DNA of 23,334 nucleotides, taken from positions 1-23,334 of the forward strand of contig JAVKFY010000042.1 of assembly GCA_040223615.1 (NCBI GenBank), read 5' to 3'. The position numbers were made by a program, and so were the translations under genes. This stretch comes from JAVKFY01 sp040223615 (GTDB lineage Bacteria > Pseudomonadota > Alphaproteobacteria > GCA-2731375). Below, piece after piece: positions 14,896 to 23,334 of this stretch (position 1 is its first letter; each line of letters starts with the position of its first letter). The notes under the pieces were generated by a model, which worked only from the letters and a program-made list of their open reading frames with translations, searched no databases and was not told where the DNA came from.

Positions 14896-16260
14896 CTACT
14901 GCGCGGCCGCGGCCGGCCCGGCGGCCTCGCCGATGATCTCGACCAGTTCGTCGACCACGCGCTCGATGGTCGCCTGGTCCTCGCCCTCGGCCATCACCCG
15001 GATCACCGGCTCGGTGCCGGACGGGCGGATGACGATGCGGCCACTCTTGCCGAGCGCGGCGCGGCGGTCCTCGATCGCCTTCTCCACCGCCGGCTGGGTC
15101 AGCGGCGAGCCGGCGCCGAAGCGCACGTTCTTCAGCACCTGCGGCATCGGCTCGAAGCAGCGACAGAGCTCGCTCACCGGCTTGCCGGCATCGGCGACCA
15201 GCGCCAGTACCTGCAGCGCCGCGATCAGGCCGTCACCGGTGGTCGAGTAGTCGCCCAGCACGATGTGGCCGGACTGCTCGCCGCCGACATTGTATCCGTG
15301 CCGGCGCATCGCCTCGACGACGTAGCGGTCGCCGACCTGGGTGCGCTTCATGTGCAGGCCCAGCCCTTCCACGTAACGCTCCAGGCCGAGGTTGGACATG
15401 ATCGTCGCCACCAGCCCGCCGCCGGCCAGCCGTTCGCTGTCGACGTAGCCGCGGGTGATCGTGGCCATCAGCTGGTCGCCGTCGATCAGCTGGCCGTGCT
15501 CGTCCGACAGCACCACGCGGTCGGCGTCGCCATCCAGCGCGATGCCGATATCGGCGCCGTGCGCGACGACCTGCTCGCGCATCAGCGTCGGCGCGGTCGA
15601 GCCGCAATCCTGGTTGATGTTGAAGCCGTCCGGGTCGACGCCGACCGGGATCACCTCGGCCTCCAGCTCCCACAGCACCGTCGGCGCGACGCGGTAGGCG
15701 GCGCCATTGGCGCAATCGACGACGATCTTCAGGCCTTCGAGCTGGCGCCCGCCGGGGAAGGTGCGCTTGACGAACTCGATGTAGCGGCCGAGCGCGTCGT
15801 CCAGGCGCCGGGCGCGGCCGATCTTCGCCGGTGCCGCGACATTTTCCTCGCCGCCGGCCTCGATCAGCGCTTCGATCTTGGCCTCGATCTCGTCCGACAG
15901 CTTGAACCCGTCCGGGCCGAACAGCTTGATGCCATTGTCCTGGTAGGAGTTGTGCGAGGCGGAGATCATCACGCCGATATCGGCGCGCATCGAACGGGTC
16001 AGCATGGCGACCGCCGGCGTCGGCATCGGCCCGACCAGCACCACGTCCATGCCGCCGGCGGTGAAGCCCGCCACCAGGGCGGCCTCCAGCATGTAGCCGG
16101 ACAGCCGCGTGTCCTTGGCGATGACCACGCGGTGGCGGTGGCTGCCGCGCGTGAACGTGCGTCCGGCGGCAAGGCCGACCTGGAGCGCGGTCGCCGCCGT
16201 CATCGGCCAGGTGTTGGCCTGGCCGCGAATCCCATCGGTGCCGAAATACTTGCGCTGCAT
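14896..16260 (-). CDS. glmM: Phosphoglucosamine mutase GlmM
   Basis: GlmM converts glucosamine-6-phosphate to glucosamine-1-phosphate on the way to UDP-GlcNAc for peptidoglycan and lipid A. From the ATG at 16260 the product is 454 residues, opening with the family signature MQRKYFGTDGIRG. Seen: the phosphoserine Ser102 in ISASHN, the metal loop DGDADR with Asp243, Asp245 and Asp247, the sugar-specificity loop GGEQSGH (326-332) and the phosphate-binding RPSGTEP (412-418). A longer reading to 16311 adds a non-homologous arginine-rich tail and was not used. It lies 61 bases after ftsH. In many bacteria folP separates ftsH and glmM; there is no room for it here. Confidence 0.97.
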   Translation of the reverse strand: MQRKYFGTDGIRGQANTWPMTAATALQVGLAAGRTFTRGSHRHRVVIAKDTRLSGYMLEAALVAGFTAGGMDVVLVGPMPTPAVAMLTRSMRADIGVMISASHNSYQDNGIKLFGPDGFKLSDEIEAKIEALIEAGGEENVAAPAKIGRARRLDDALGRYIEFVKRTFPGGRQLEGLKIVVDCANGAAYRVAPTVLWELEAEVIPVGVDPDGFNINQDCGSTAPTLMREQVVAHGADIGIALDGDADRVVLSDEHGQLIDGDQLMATITRGYVDSERLAGGGLVATIMSNLGLERYVEGLGLHMKRTQVGDRYVVEAMRRHGYNVGGEQSGHIVLGDYSTTGDGLIAALQVLALVADAGKPVSELCRCFEPMPQVLKNVRFGAGSPLTQPAVEKAIEDRRAALGKSGRIVIRPSGTEPVIRVMAEGEDQATIERVVDELVEIIGEAAGPAAAAQ

Positions 16261-16321
16261 CGCCGCGCCGCCTCCCCGCGGACGCGATTCATCCCGCCGC
16301 CAGACTACCACGGGAGCCGCG

Positions 16322-18262
<1,941 letters not shown>

Positions 18263-18322
18263 GGAACTCTCTTTTGTCTGCCTGACCGGCGGCGCCTGCC
18301 ACGCGATGCTGCGCCCGGTTTT

Positions 18323-18353
18323 CTTAAGATAATGTAGGACTCGTCTTAAGCAA
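18323..18353 (-). promoter_or_regulatory. Candidate ftsH promoter at the tilS 3' end
   Basis: On the minus strand TTGCTT (18348-18353) and TATCTT (18326-18331) are 16 bases apart, giving a leader of about 57 bases to the TTG start. Two CTTAAG palindromes (18323-18328, 18345-18350) fall on the two elements. The AT-rich patch is striking in this GC-rich context. The layout also loosely resembles alphaproteobacterial heat-shock (RpoH) promoters, which often drive ftsH; this is inference. Confidence 0.4.
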
Positions 18354-19611
18354 CCGAAAAGCCTGGGCCGGAGACCGGTAAAGGCGGTCGCCAGACCACG
18401 CCGAAGCGCCCGGAATCGACGCCGCGGCGGAACCAGCCGAGGTATGGCAGCGCCAGCGGCCCGAGTTCGTCGTAGACCGCCGGCAAGACCGGCCGCACCG
18501 GCGCCGGATAGGCGCGCGCCAGGTCCAGCCGGCGGTTGCCGCCAACCCACCAGTCGAACGCAACCGGTCCGCCCACCTCGAACCCGGCCCACCGCGCCCG
18601 GCCGCGGTGCGCCACCGCCGGCGCCGGCAGCCGGCCGGCCTCGCGGCAGACCAGCAACCGTTCACCGAACGGACACACACGGCAGCCGCCCAGCGTCGTC
18701 GCCCGGCCGGTCCGCGCCGCCGTCCAGGCCCGGCGCACGGCGTCGGTCGGCAGCGGATAGTCGTGACTGCCGACGGTCCGCAGCACCCGGCCCAGAACGC
18801 GCTCGGCCAGCGGATCGTCGCGCAACGCGGCGAAGTCGAGCCAGGCATAGCCCTCCGCACGCAGCGACAGGCTTGCCGCCAGCAGCCGGTCGACCGCCGC
18901 CGCCAGCGCCAGGCGCCGGTCCGCACCGCCGTCATCGACCGCCGCCGGTGCCGTGGTGCGCAATGCGGTTCGGGCATATTTCGGGTCCAGGTTGCTGGGA
19001 TCATCGATCCAGGATTGGCCTCGCGCCGCCAGCGTCGCGGTCAGCCGCGCCCGTGGCACCGTCAGCAGTGGTCGCAGCAGCCGCACGCCGCCGCGCCGCG
19101 CGACCGCCGGCATCCCGGCCAGTCCGTCCGGGCCGCTGCCCCGCGCCCGCCGCAACGCCACCGTCTCGGCCTGATCGTCGCGGTGATGTGCCAGCAACAG
19201 GTGCAGCATGCCGCGCCGGCGGCACCAGTCGGTGAGCAGGCGATAGCGGCCATCGCGCGCCGCCGCCTGGCTGCGGCCTTCCGGGCGCCAGCGCAGGATG
19301 CGGCAGTCGATGCCGTGGCCGGCGAGCCAGGTTCGGGTTTGCCGCGCCTCGCCGGCGCTGGCGGCGCGCAAGCCGTGGTCGACACAGAGCCCGACCACCG
19401 TGCCGCCACGCGCACCCGCCCAGTCATGCGCCAGCAACGTGAGGGCCAGGCTGTCGCGTCCGCCGGAAACCGCCACCGCCAGGCGCGGGCGCGGCTCGAA
19501 CGGCCCCAGCGGCCCGATCAGCCGGGCGAAGTCGTCGGCGTCGACCGGCTCAGGTGCAGCCGGCGGCCTGGCGCTCCTGCGCGGCACGGTCGCGAAGTCG
19601 AGGGTTGGCAT
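18346..19611 (-). CDS. tilS: tRNA(Ile)-lysidine synthetase TilS
   Basis: TilS ligates lysine to C34 of the CAU-anticodon tRNA(Ile) using ATP, changing it to read AUA. The PP-loop SGGRDS is at 49-54 of the 421-residue reading, followed by CVDHGLRAAS, the second ATP-site motif HHRDDQAET and GSGPDGLAGM, and WIDDPSN. The C-terminal part is a weaker match, as usual. The start is uncertain: ATG at 19611 is used here; it overlaps the cpoB end by 62 bases. A TTG at 19638 and a GTG at 19587 are alternatives, and none has a strong ribosome site, so coupling to cpoB translation is likely. cpoB-tilS-ftsH order is typical of alphaproteobacteria. Confidence 0.93.
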   Translation of the reverse strand: MPTLDFATVPRRSARPPAAPEPVDADDFARLIGPLGPFEPRPRLAVAVSGGRDSLALTLLAHDWAGARGGTVVGLCVDHGLRAASAGEARQTRTWLAGHGIDCRILRWRPEGRSQAAARDGRYRLLTDWCRRRGMLHLLLAHHRDDQAETVALRRARGSGPDGLAGMPAVARRGGVRLLRPLLTVPRARLTATLAARGQSWIDDPSNLDPKYARTALRTTAPAAVDDGGADRRLALAAAVDRLLAASLSLRAEGYAWLDFAALRDDPLAERVLGRVLRTVGSHDYPLPTDAVRRAWTAARTGRATTLGGCRVCPFGERLLVCREAGRLPAPAVAHRGRARWAGFEVGGPVAFDWWVGGNRRLDLARAYPAPVRPVLPAVYDELGPLALPYLGWFRRGVDSGRFGVVWRPPLPVSGPGFSVA

Positions 19612-20464
19612 CGGGGAACCGCCGGTCAAGCTCGCCAAAGGTGGCGCAGGCTTCCTGTTTCTGCCCCAGCCGGCGCAAGGTCATGCCCAGCTTCAGCAGC
19701 GTGTCGGTCGCCTTGGCGCTGTCCGGGTAGCGCCGGTAGCCGTCGACGAAGGCCACCGCCGCCTCCTCGTACTGACCACGCACGAAATGCGTCTCGCCGA
19801 GCCAGTACTGCGCGTTGCCGGCCAGCTTGTCGTCGGGATGCGCGACCACGAACTCGCGAAACGCCTGCGCAGCCTCGGCGAAGGCCGATTTGCGCAGCAG
19901 CGAGAAGGCGAAGTCGTAGCGCTGCATCGGCGTGCCCTGCGGCAAGGTGCGCGGGCCCAGGGCCGTCGTGGTCGCCGCCGGGGGCGTGGTCGCCGTGGTG
20001 GCGGGCGCCGGTGCCGGCGTCGATGGCGACGGCACCGGTCCGGCGGCGGTGCTGGGGCGCGGCGCGGCGTCATCGCCGGCGTCGCTGACCGCCGGCGCCG
20101 TACCGGCGCGGGCTTCGAGTTGCTGCAGGCGGAAGTCGACATCGCCGACCAGCTTGTCGAGCCGGGTGGTGAGCTGTCGCATCTGGAAATCGATCTGCTC
20201 GATTCGCCCGGTCAGCTTGCGCAGCTCGTTCTCCAGGCTGGTCAGCCGCACCTCGGCCTGCGCCTGGTTGGCGCCGCCCGCCGGCGCCCCGACCGGCGCC
20301 TGGCCGCCATAGACCTGGCGCTGCATGTCGGCCAGATCGCGCTGCAACCGCTCCACGGTCTGCTGCAGGGTCTGCAATGACCGGTCCTGCGCCAGCGCCG
20401 CCGGCGCCGCCAGCGATACCGCCAGCAGCGCGATGGCACCGAAACGGACATATGCTGCGCGCAT
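19550..20464 (-). CDS. cpoB: Cell division coordinator CpoB (YbgF)
   Basis: CpoB is the periplasmic Tol-Pal partner that links outer-membrane constriction with septal peptidoglycan synthesis. The 304-residue product begins with a signal peptide (MRAAYVRFGAIALLAVSLAA, cleavage probably after ALA at about residue 25), then an N-terminal coiled coil (LQTLQQTVERLQRDLADMQ and further heptads to about 100), a Pro/Thr/Ala-rich linker and a C-terminal set of TPR-like repeats (YDFAFSLLRKSAF, AQYWLGETHFVRGQYEEA, LLKLGMTLRRLGQKQEA). The ATG at 20464 is preferred for its AGGGAG site and signal peptide. A terminator-like hairpin lies between pal and this gene, so it may be less expressed than pal or have its own promoter. 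Confidence 0.93.
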   Translation of the reverse strand: MRAAYVRFGAIALLAVSLAAPAALAQDRSLQTLQQTVERLQRDLADMQRQVYGGQAPVGAPAGGANQAQAEVRLTSLENELRKLTGRIEQIDFQMRQLTTRLDKLVGDVDFRLQQLEARAGTAPAVSDAGDDAAPRPSTAAGPVPSPSTPAPAPATTATTPPAATTTALGPRTLPQGTPMQRYDFAFSLLRKSAFAEAAQAFREFVVAHPDDKLAGNAQYWLGETHFVRGQYEEAAVAFVDGYRRYPDSAKATDTLLKLGMTLRRLGQKQEACATFGELDRRFPDANPRLRDRAAQERQAAGCT

Positions 20465-20540
20465 CTCAGGCTCCCTCATCGTGCCACGCCGTGCTCGCAC
20501 CGAAATGCGGCCAGGTTGTGGCACCCACTCCTCAGGTCCG

Positions 20541-20593
20541 AAAACAGCACGGCCCACGCCGGGCCGCAAGGCGGCGGCCGGGCGCGGGCCGTG
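20541..20593 (-). terminator. Candidate intrinsic terminator between pal and cpoB
   Basis: On the minus strand CACGGCCC (20586-20593) pairs with GGGCCGTG (20548-20555) around a GC-rich inner structure, and TTTT follows two to three bases later (20541-20544). Stem then short U-tract is terminator-like, though the inner loop is long. It lies about 40 bases past the pal stop. A further stem, GATCGGC (20610-20616)/GCCGATC (20630-20636), overlaps the stop itself. Confidence 0.5.
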
Positions 20594-20634
20594 GCAACTC
20601 AAACTCGGCGATCGGCCGCCAGATCAGCAGCCGA

Positions 20635-21165
20635 TCAGTTGACTAGCATCGTGCCGCGGCGGTTCTGCGCCCAGCACGCCTCGTCGGAGCTGGTGCACAC
20701 CGGACGTTCCTTGCCGTACGAGATCGTGGCCACGCGATCGGCCGAAATTCCCAGCGCGATCAGGTAGTTGCGCGCCGAGCTGGCACGCCGCTCGCCGAGC
20801 GCGAGATTGTACTCGCGGGTACCGCGCTCGTCGCAATGCCCCTCGATGGAGACCGTGATCTGCGGATACTGACGCAGCCATTCGGCCCAGCGCTCCACCG
20901 TCGCGCGCGCCTGCGGCTGCAGGTCATACTGGTCGTAGCCGTAGAACACCCGGTCGCCGACATTCAGCACCAGGTCTTCCTGCGATCCCGGACGCGGCCC
21001 GGCGGGCTGCGTCGTCGTGGTGGTCGGGGTCGTCGTGGTGGTCTGCTGCGCCGCGCCGGACCCGCCGGAATCGGCGGACTGTTCCGGCGTCGACTCGCAA
21101 GCCGCCAGCAACAGCAGAGCAGCGCCGACGCAAACGCTCTTCAGCGCGAAAGTATGGAACCGCAT
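20635..21165 (-). CDS. pal: Peptidoglycan-associated lipoprotein Pal
   Basis: Pal is the outer-membrane lipoprotein that holds peptidoglycan and binds TolB. The 176-residue product has a lipoprotein signal ending LLLLAAC with the acylated Cys23, a Thr/Pro-rich linker (about 35-55), and an OmpA-like peptidoglycan-binding domain: VFYGYDQYDL, ITVSIEGHCDERGTREYN, LGERRASSARNYL and GKERPVC. The E-G-H-C-D-E-R-G-T motif holds the residues for meso-DAP contact. The start may be ATG at 21165 or TTG at 21171, two codons earlier; AAGGAG (21177-21182) is only five bases from the TTG and eleven from the ATG, so TTG is a real competitor. tolB precedes it with 164 bases between, unusually wide for this operon. 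Confidence 0.96.
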   Translation of the reverse strand: MRFHTFALKSVCVGAALLLLAACESTPEQSADSGGSGAAQQTTTTTPTTTTTQPAGPRPGSQEDLVLNVGDRVFYGYDQYDLQPQARATVERWAEWLRQYPQITVSIEGHCDERGTREYNLALGERRASSARNYLIALGISADRVATISYGKERPVCTSSDEACWAQNRRGTMLVN

Positions 21166-21176
21166 TTGCAAGATAA

Positions 21177-21182
21177 CTCCTT
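21177..21182 (-). promoter_or_regulatory. Ribosome-binding site that bears on the pal start
   Basis: AAGGAG on the minus strand is the strongest ribosome site near pal. It is five bases from an in-frame TTG (21171) and eleven from the ATG (21165), favouring initiation at TTG or slack spacing to ATG. Confidence 0.5.
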
Positions 21183-21282
21183 GATGTCCGCGGCAATAAG
21201 TCGCCACGGGCCCCGGTAGGCGCGCCGACGAAACAACCCCTCGTCAACCGCGCGCGGCGAACTGGCACGGACGCGTTGCACC

Positions 21283-21304
21283 GAAGTCGCGCACCGGCGA
21301 CTTC
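21283..21304. promoter_or_regulatory. Perfect hairpin between tolB and pal
   Basis: GAAGTCGC (21283-21290) pairs perfectly with GCGACTTC (21297-21304) around a six-base loop, 25 bases past the tolB stop. No U-tract follows. It may end, pause or stabilise the tolB end of the message, helping Pal be made in excess over TolB. Confidence 0.5.
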
Positions 21305-21329
21305 GCGCGCGCAACATACGCGCCGACTA

Positions 21330-22661
21330 TTAACGGTTCAAGGGCGATAGCGGGCTCCAGGCCGGGTCCGACGCGTTTTGCGGCGTCTCGATCTGGCGCT
21401 CGTTATAGCCGGTGAGATCGACCGACCAGAGCCGCACCTCGCCCGCCGCGTTGGCGCGTCCGCGCGCCTGGCGGAAAAACATCAGCACGCGCCCATTCGG
21501 CGACCAGGTCGGCCCCTCGTCGAGAAAGCTTTCTGTCAGCAGCCGCTCGCCGGAACCGTCCGGCCGCATCACCCCGATGTAGAACTTGCCCTTGGACAGC
21601 TTGGTGAAGGCGATCAGGTCGCCGCGCGGCGACCACACCGGCGTCGCATAACGCCCCTCGCCGAAGCTGATCCGGCGCACGCCGGAGCCGTCGGCGTTCA
21701 TCACGTAGAGCTGCTGCGTGCCGCCACGGTCGGAATTGAACACCACCTGGCTGGAATCCGGCGCGAAGCACGGCGAGGTGTCGATCGCCGGATGCTCGGT
21801 CAGGCGGCGCACCGCGCGGGTCCGCAGGTCCATCGCGTAGACGTCGGAATTGCCGTTCTGCGCCAGCGACATCACCACCGTGTCGCCATCCGGCGAGAAT
21901 CGGGGCGCGAAGGTCATGCCGGGGAAGTCGCCCAGCACCTCCTGCTTGCCGGTGTCGATGTTGTAGAGATACACGCGCGGCTTGTCCTGGAAGTAGGACA
22001 GGTAGGTGATCTCCTGCCGCGTCGGCGAGAAGCGCGGGGTCAGCACCAGGTAGCTGCCGTCGGTCAGGAAGCGGTGGTTGGCGCTGTCCTGGTCCATGAT
22101 CGCCAGCCGCTTGATCCGCCGGTCGGCCGGGCCGGTCTCGGCGACGTAGACCACGCGGCTGTCGAAATAGCCGTCCTCGCCGGTGATCCGCTTGTAGATC
22201 ACGTCGGAGATGATGTGCGCGATCCGCCGCCAGTTGTTCGGCACCGTGTTGAAGCGCTGGCCGATCATCTGCTCGCCGGCGAACACGTCCCACAGGCGGA
22301 ACTCGACCTGGAGCTGACCGTCGGCGCGCAGCGTCGCCTGCCCGGCGACCAGCGCCTGGGCGTTCAGCACCCGCCAGTCGGCGAACCGCGGCGGCACCTG
22401 CATCGAGGTCAGCTTCTCGACGAACGAGTTCTCGCTCAGGGGGCGGAACAGACCGGAGCGGGCCAGGTTGTTGGTGATCACCTGGGCCATGTCGGCGCCC
22501 AGCTTCTGACTTTCCGGATCGCCGCCGATGAAGCCCGGCACCGCGATCGGCATCGGATCGACGTTGCCGCGGGTGATGTCGATAGTCAGCGCCGCCCAGG
22601 CCGGCGCCGCGGCCAGCCAAAGCACCGCGCCCAGCGCGATCGCCAGAATTCGTGCTCGCAT
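21330..22661 (-). CDS. tolB: Tol-Pal system translocation protein TolB
   Basis: TolB is the periplasmic beta-propeller that shuttles between TolA and Pal. The 443-residue length is standard. A signal peptide (1-23, ending APAWA) leads to the mature N-terminus ALTIDITRGN, the segment that binds TolA. An N-terminal alpha/beta domain (IAVPGFIGGD, LARSGLFRPL, WRVLNAQALVAG) is followed by propeller blades marked by repeated PxFSP or PxWSP motifs: PRFSPTRQ, PRFSPDGD, PCFAPDSS, PVWSPRGD and PTWSPNGR. The ATG at 22661 gives the signal peptide directly. It follows tolA by 28 bases. No missing element is apparent. Confidence 0.97.
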   Translation of the reverse strand: MRARILAIALGAVLWLAAAPAWAALTIDITRGNVDPMPIAVPGFIGGDPESQKLGADMAQVITNNLARSGLFRPLSENSFVEKLTSMQVPPRFADWRVLNAQALVAGQATLRADGQLQVEFRLWDVFAGEQMIGQRFNTVPNNWRRIAHIISDVIYKRITGEDGYFDSRVVYVAETGPADRRIKRLAIMDQDSANHRFLTDGSYLVLTPRFSPTRQEITYLSYFQDKPRVYLYNIDTGKQEVLGDFPGMTFAPRFSPDGDTVVMSLAQNGNSDVYAMDLRTRAVRRLTEHPAIDTSPCFAPDSSQVVFNSDRGGTQQLYVMNADGSGVRRISFGEGRYATPVWSPRGDLIAFTKLSKGKFYIGVMRPDGSGERLLTESFLDEGPTWSPNGRVLMFFRQARGRANAAGEVRLWSVDLTGYNERQIETPQNASDPAWSPLSPLNR

Positions 22662-22689
22662 CGTTACTCGCCTCCTCGTCGCGCAGGCT

Positions 22690-23334
22690 CTAGCCGCGCA
22701 GCATCTCTTTCGGGTCGAAGTTGATCGTCAATTCACGCCATTGCTCGTACTTGTCCACCGGCAGATCCCGCAGCGGGTCGCACTTCAGCACCGCGCGACG
22801 GGCGCTTTCGGCAAAGGTGCGGAAGAACGGGTTGCCGTTGAACTGGATGTTGTCGAGCACCTCCGGCGGGCGCTCAAGCGACCCGTCCGGGCGCAGGAAC
22901 ACCCGCACCTCCACGTTCATGTTCTGCACGTCGCGGGCGCCGGCCGGCACCGACCAGCATTGCGAGAGCTGCGCCCGGATGGCGTCGATCTCGCTCACCG
23001 TCAGTTCGCTGTCGGCGGCCGCGATGCGCGCGCGCGCCGGCGCGTTGTCGGATCGCTTGCGCGCCTCGACCCGCTCTGTCGACTTGCTGTCCTGACGCTT
23101 GTCGAGCAGCGCCTGCAGCCGGTCCAGGTCGAACTTGTTCTCCGGCTCAGCCGGCTTTTCCGGCGCCGGCTTGGTCATCGGCGTCGGTACGCTGGCGAAC
23201 TGCGGCGACGGCGCCAGCACCGGTTCCGGCTTGTCTTCCGGCTCCGGCGCCTTCTCCTCGGCCACCGGCTTGCTCGGCGGCGGCGGTGGCGGCTCCGGCG
23301 GTGTCGGCTTGGCCTCCGGCGGGGCCGGCGGCGG
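22690..23334 (-). CDS. tolA: TolA (3' part, runs off the window)
   Basis: This is the C-terminal 214 codons of TolA, the inner-membrane-anchored protein spanning the periplasm that passes TolQR energy to TolB/Pal. The frame stays open to the right edge; a GTG at 23265 is internal and not taken as the start. The first visible part is Pro/Glu/Lys-rich, a flexible periplasmic arm. From about the last 100 codons comes the conserved domain, with two cysteines (LSQCW and LKCDPL), NVEVRVFLRPDGS and FRTFAESARRAV, ending TINFDPKEML. tolQ and tolR should lie beyond the right edge. A TonB-type protein is the alternative, but the tolB-pal context decides for TolA. Confidence 0.9.
   Translation of the reverse strand, partial: PPPAPPEAKPTPPEPPPPPPSKPVAEEKAPEPEDKPEPVLAPSPQFASVPTPMTKPAPEKPAEPENKFDLDRLQALLDKRQDSKSTERVEARKRSDNAPARARIAAADSELTVSEIDAIRAQLSQCWSVPAGARDVQNMNVEVRVFLRPDGSLERPPEVLDNIQFNGNPFFRTFAESARRAVLKCDPLRDLPVDKYEQWRELTINFDPKEMLRG

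Noticed and set aside
18263..18592. 110-residue N-terminal extension of FtsH
   Set aside because: Reads through tilS in another frame without signal or homology; the family N-terminus starts at the TTG at 18262.
21001..21056. Threonine-rich tract in Pal as a microsatellite or frameshift site
   Set aside because: The codons are mixed ACC/ACG, not a pure repeat, and it fits the flexible linker expected in Pal.

Overview
This is 23.3 kb of high-GC bacterial chromosome, most likely from an alphaproteobacterium of Rhodospirillales-like character. The support is gene content and order: a minus-strand block serC-serA-hisZ-purA with the alphaproteobacterial (serC_2-like) form of SerC, a minus-strand block tolA-tolB-pal-cpoB-tilS-ftsH-glmM-thiD, and intergenic palindromic repeats whose spurious translation begins MPRTSRGMT, a type common in this class. 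The species cannot be named from the sequence.

Layout. (1) 1-190: intergenic repeat copy A, beginning at the window edge. (2) 191-5564, minus strand: purA, hisZ, serA, serC (transcribed from serC towards purA), a housekeeping block for serine, histidine and purine synthesis; two GC-rich hairpins and a possible second promoter separate serA from hisZ. (3) 5702-13714: an accessory amino-acid or amine metabolism region. It starts with two tandem plus-strand class-V PLP enzymes (5702-8022). These converge on a minus-strand operon of a third class-V PLP enzyme, a PhzF-family protein and a GNAT acetyltransferase (10530-8086). That operon is divergent from a MocR-type GntR/aminotransferase regulator (10614-11975). 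A hotdog thioesterase and a divergent MetE-C-terminal-like methyltransferase close the region. (4) 13715-14084: a 370-bp gene-free repeat region holding repeat copy B (inverted relative to A), a fragment of the same repeat and several hairpins. (5) 14085-23334, minus strand: thiD, glmM, ftsH, tilS, cpoB, pal, tolB and the 3' part of tolA, i.e. the envelope Tol-Pal system followed by the common tilS-ftsH-glmM tail, here without folP.

How the genes work together. SerA and SerC make phosphoserine from 3-phosphoglycerate; HisZ is the regulatory partner of a short-form HisG that must lie elsewhere; PurA commits IMP to AMP. TolA, TolB, Pal and CpoB connect the envelope layers during division; FtsH is the membrane protease; GlmM feeds peptidoglycan and LPS precursors. 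The central region is the least ordinary part. It packs four fold-type-I class-V PLP enzymes (including serC) plus a fifth aminotransferase domain inside the MocR regulator into about 7.6 kb. A perfect 7-1-7 palindrome overlaps the regulator's GTG start. The three non-SerC enzymes lack the desulfurase Cys loop and share a C-terminal R-x-x-x-x-x-YN...DRL signature, so they look like paralogues. The sequence gives no substrate; a MocR-controlled pathway handling an unusual amino acid, with racemisation or lyase, isomerisation and N-acetylation steps, is a hypothesis only.

No rRNA, tRNA, CRISPR array, transposase or phage gene was seen. All coordinates and motif positions were read by eye.
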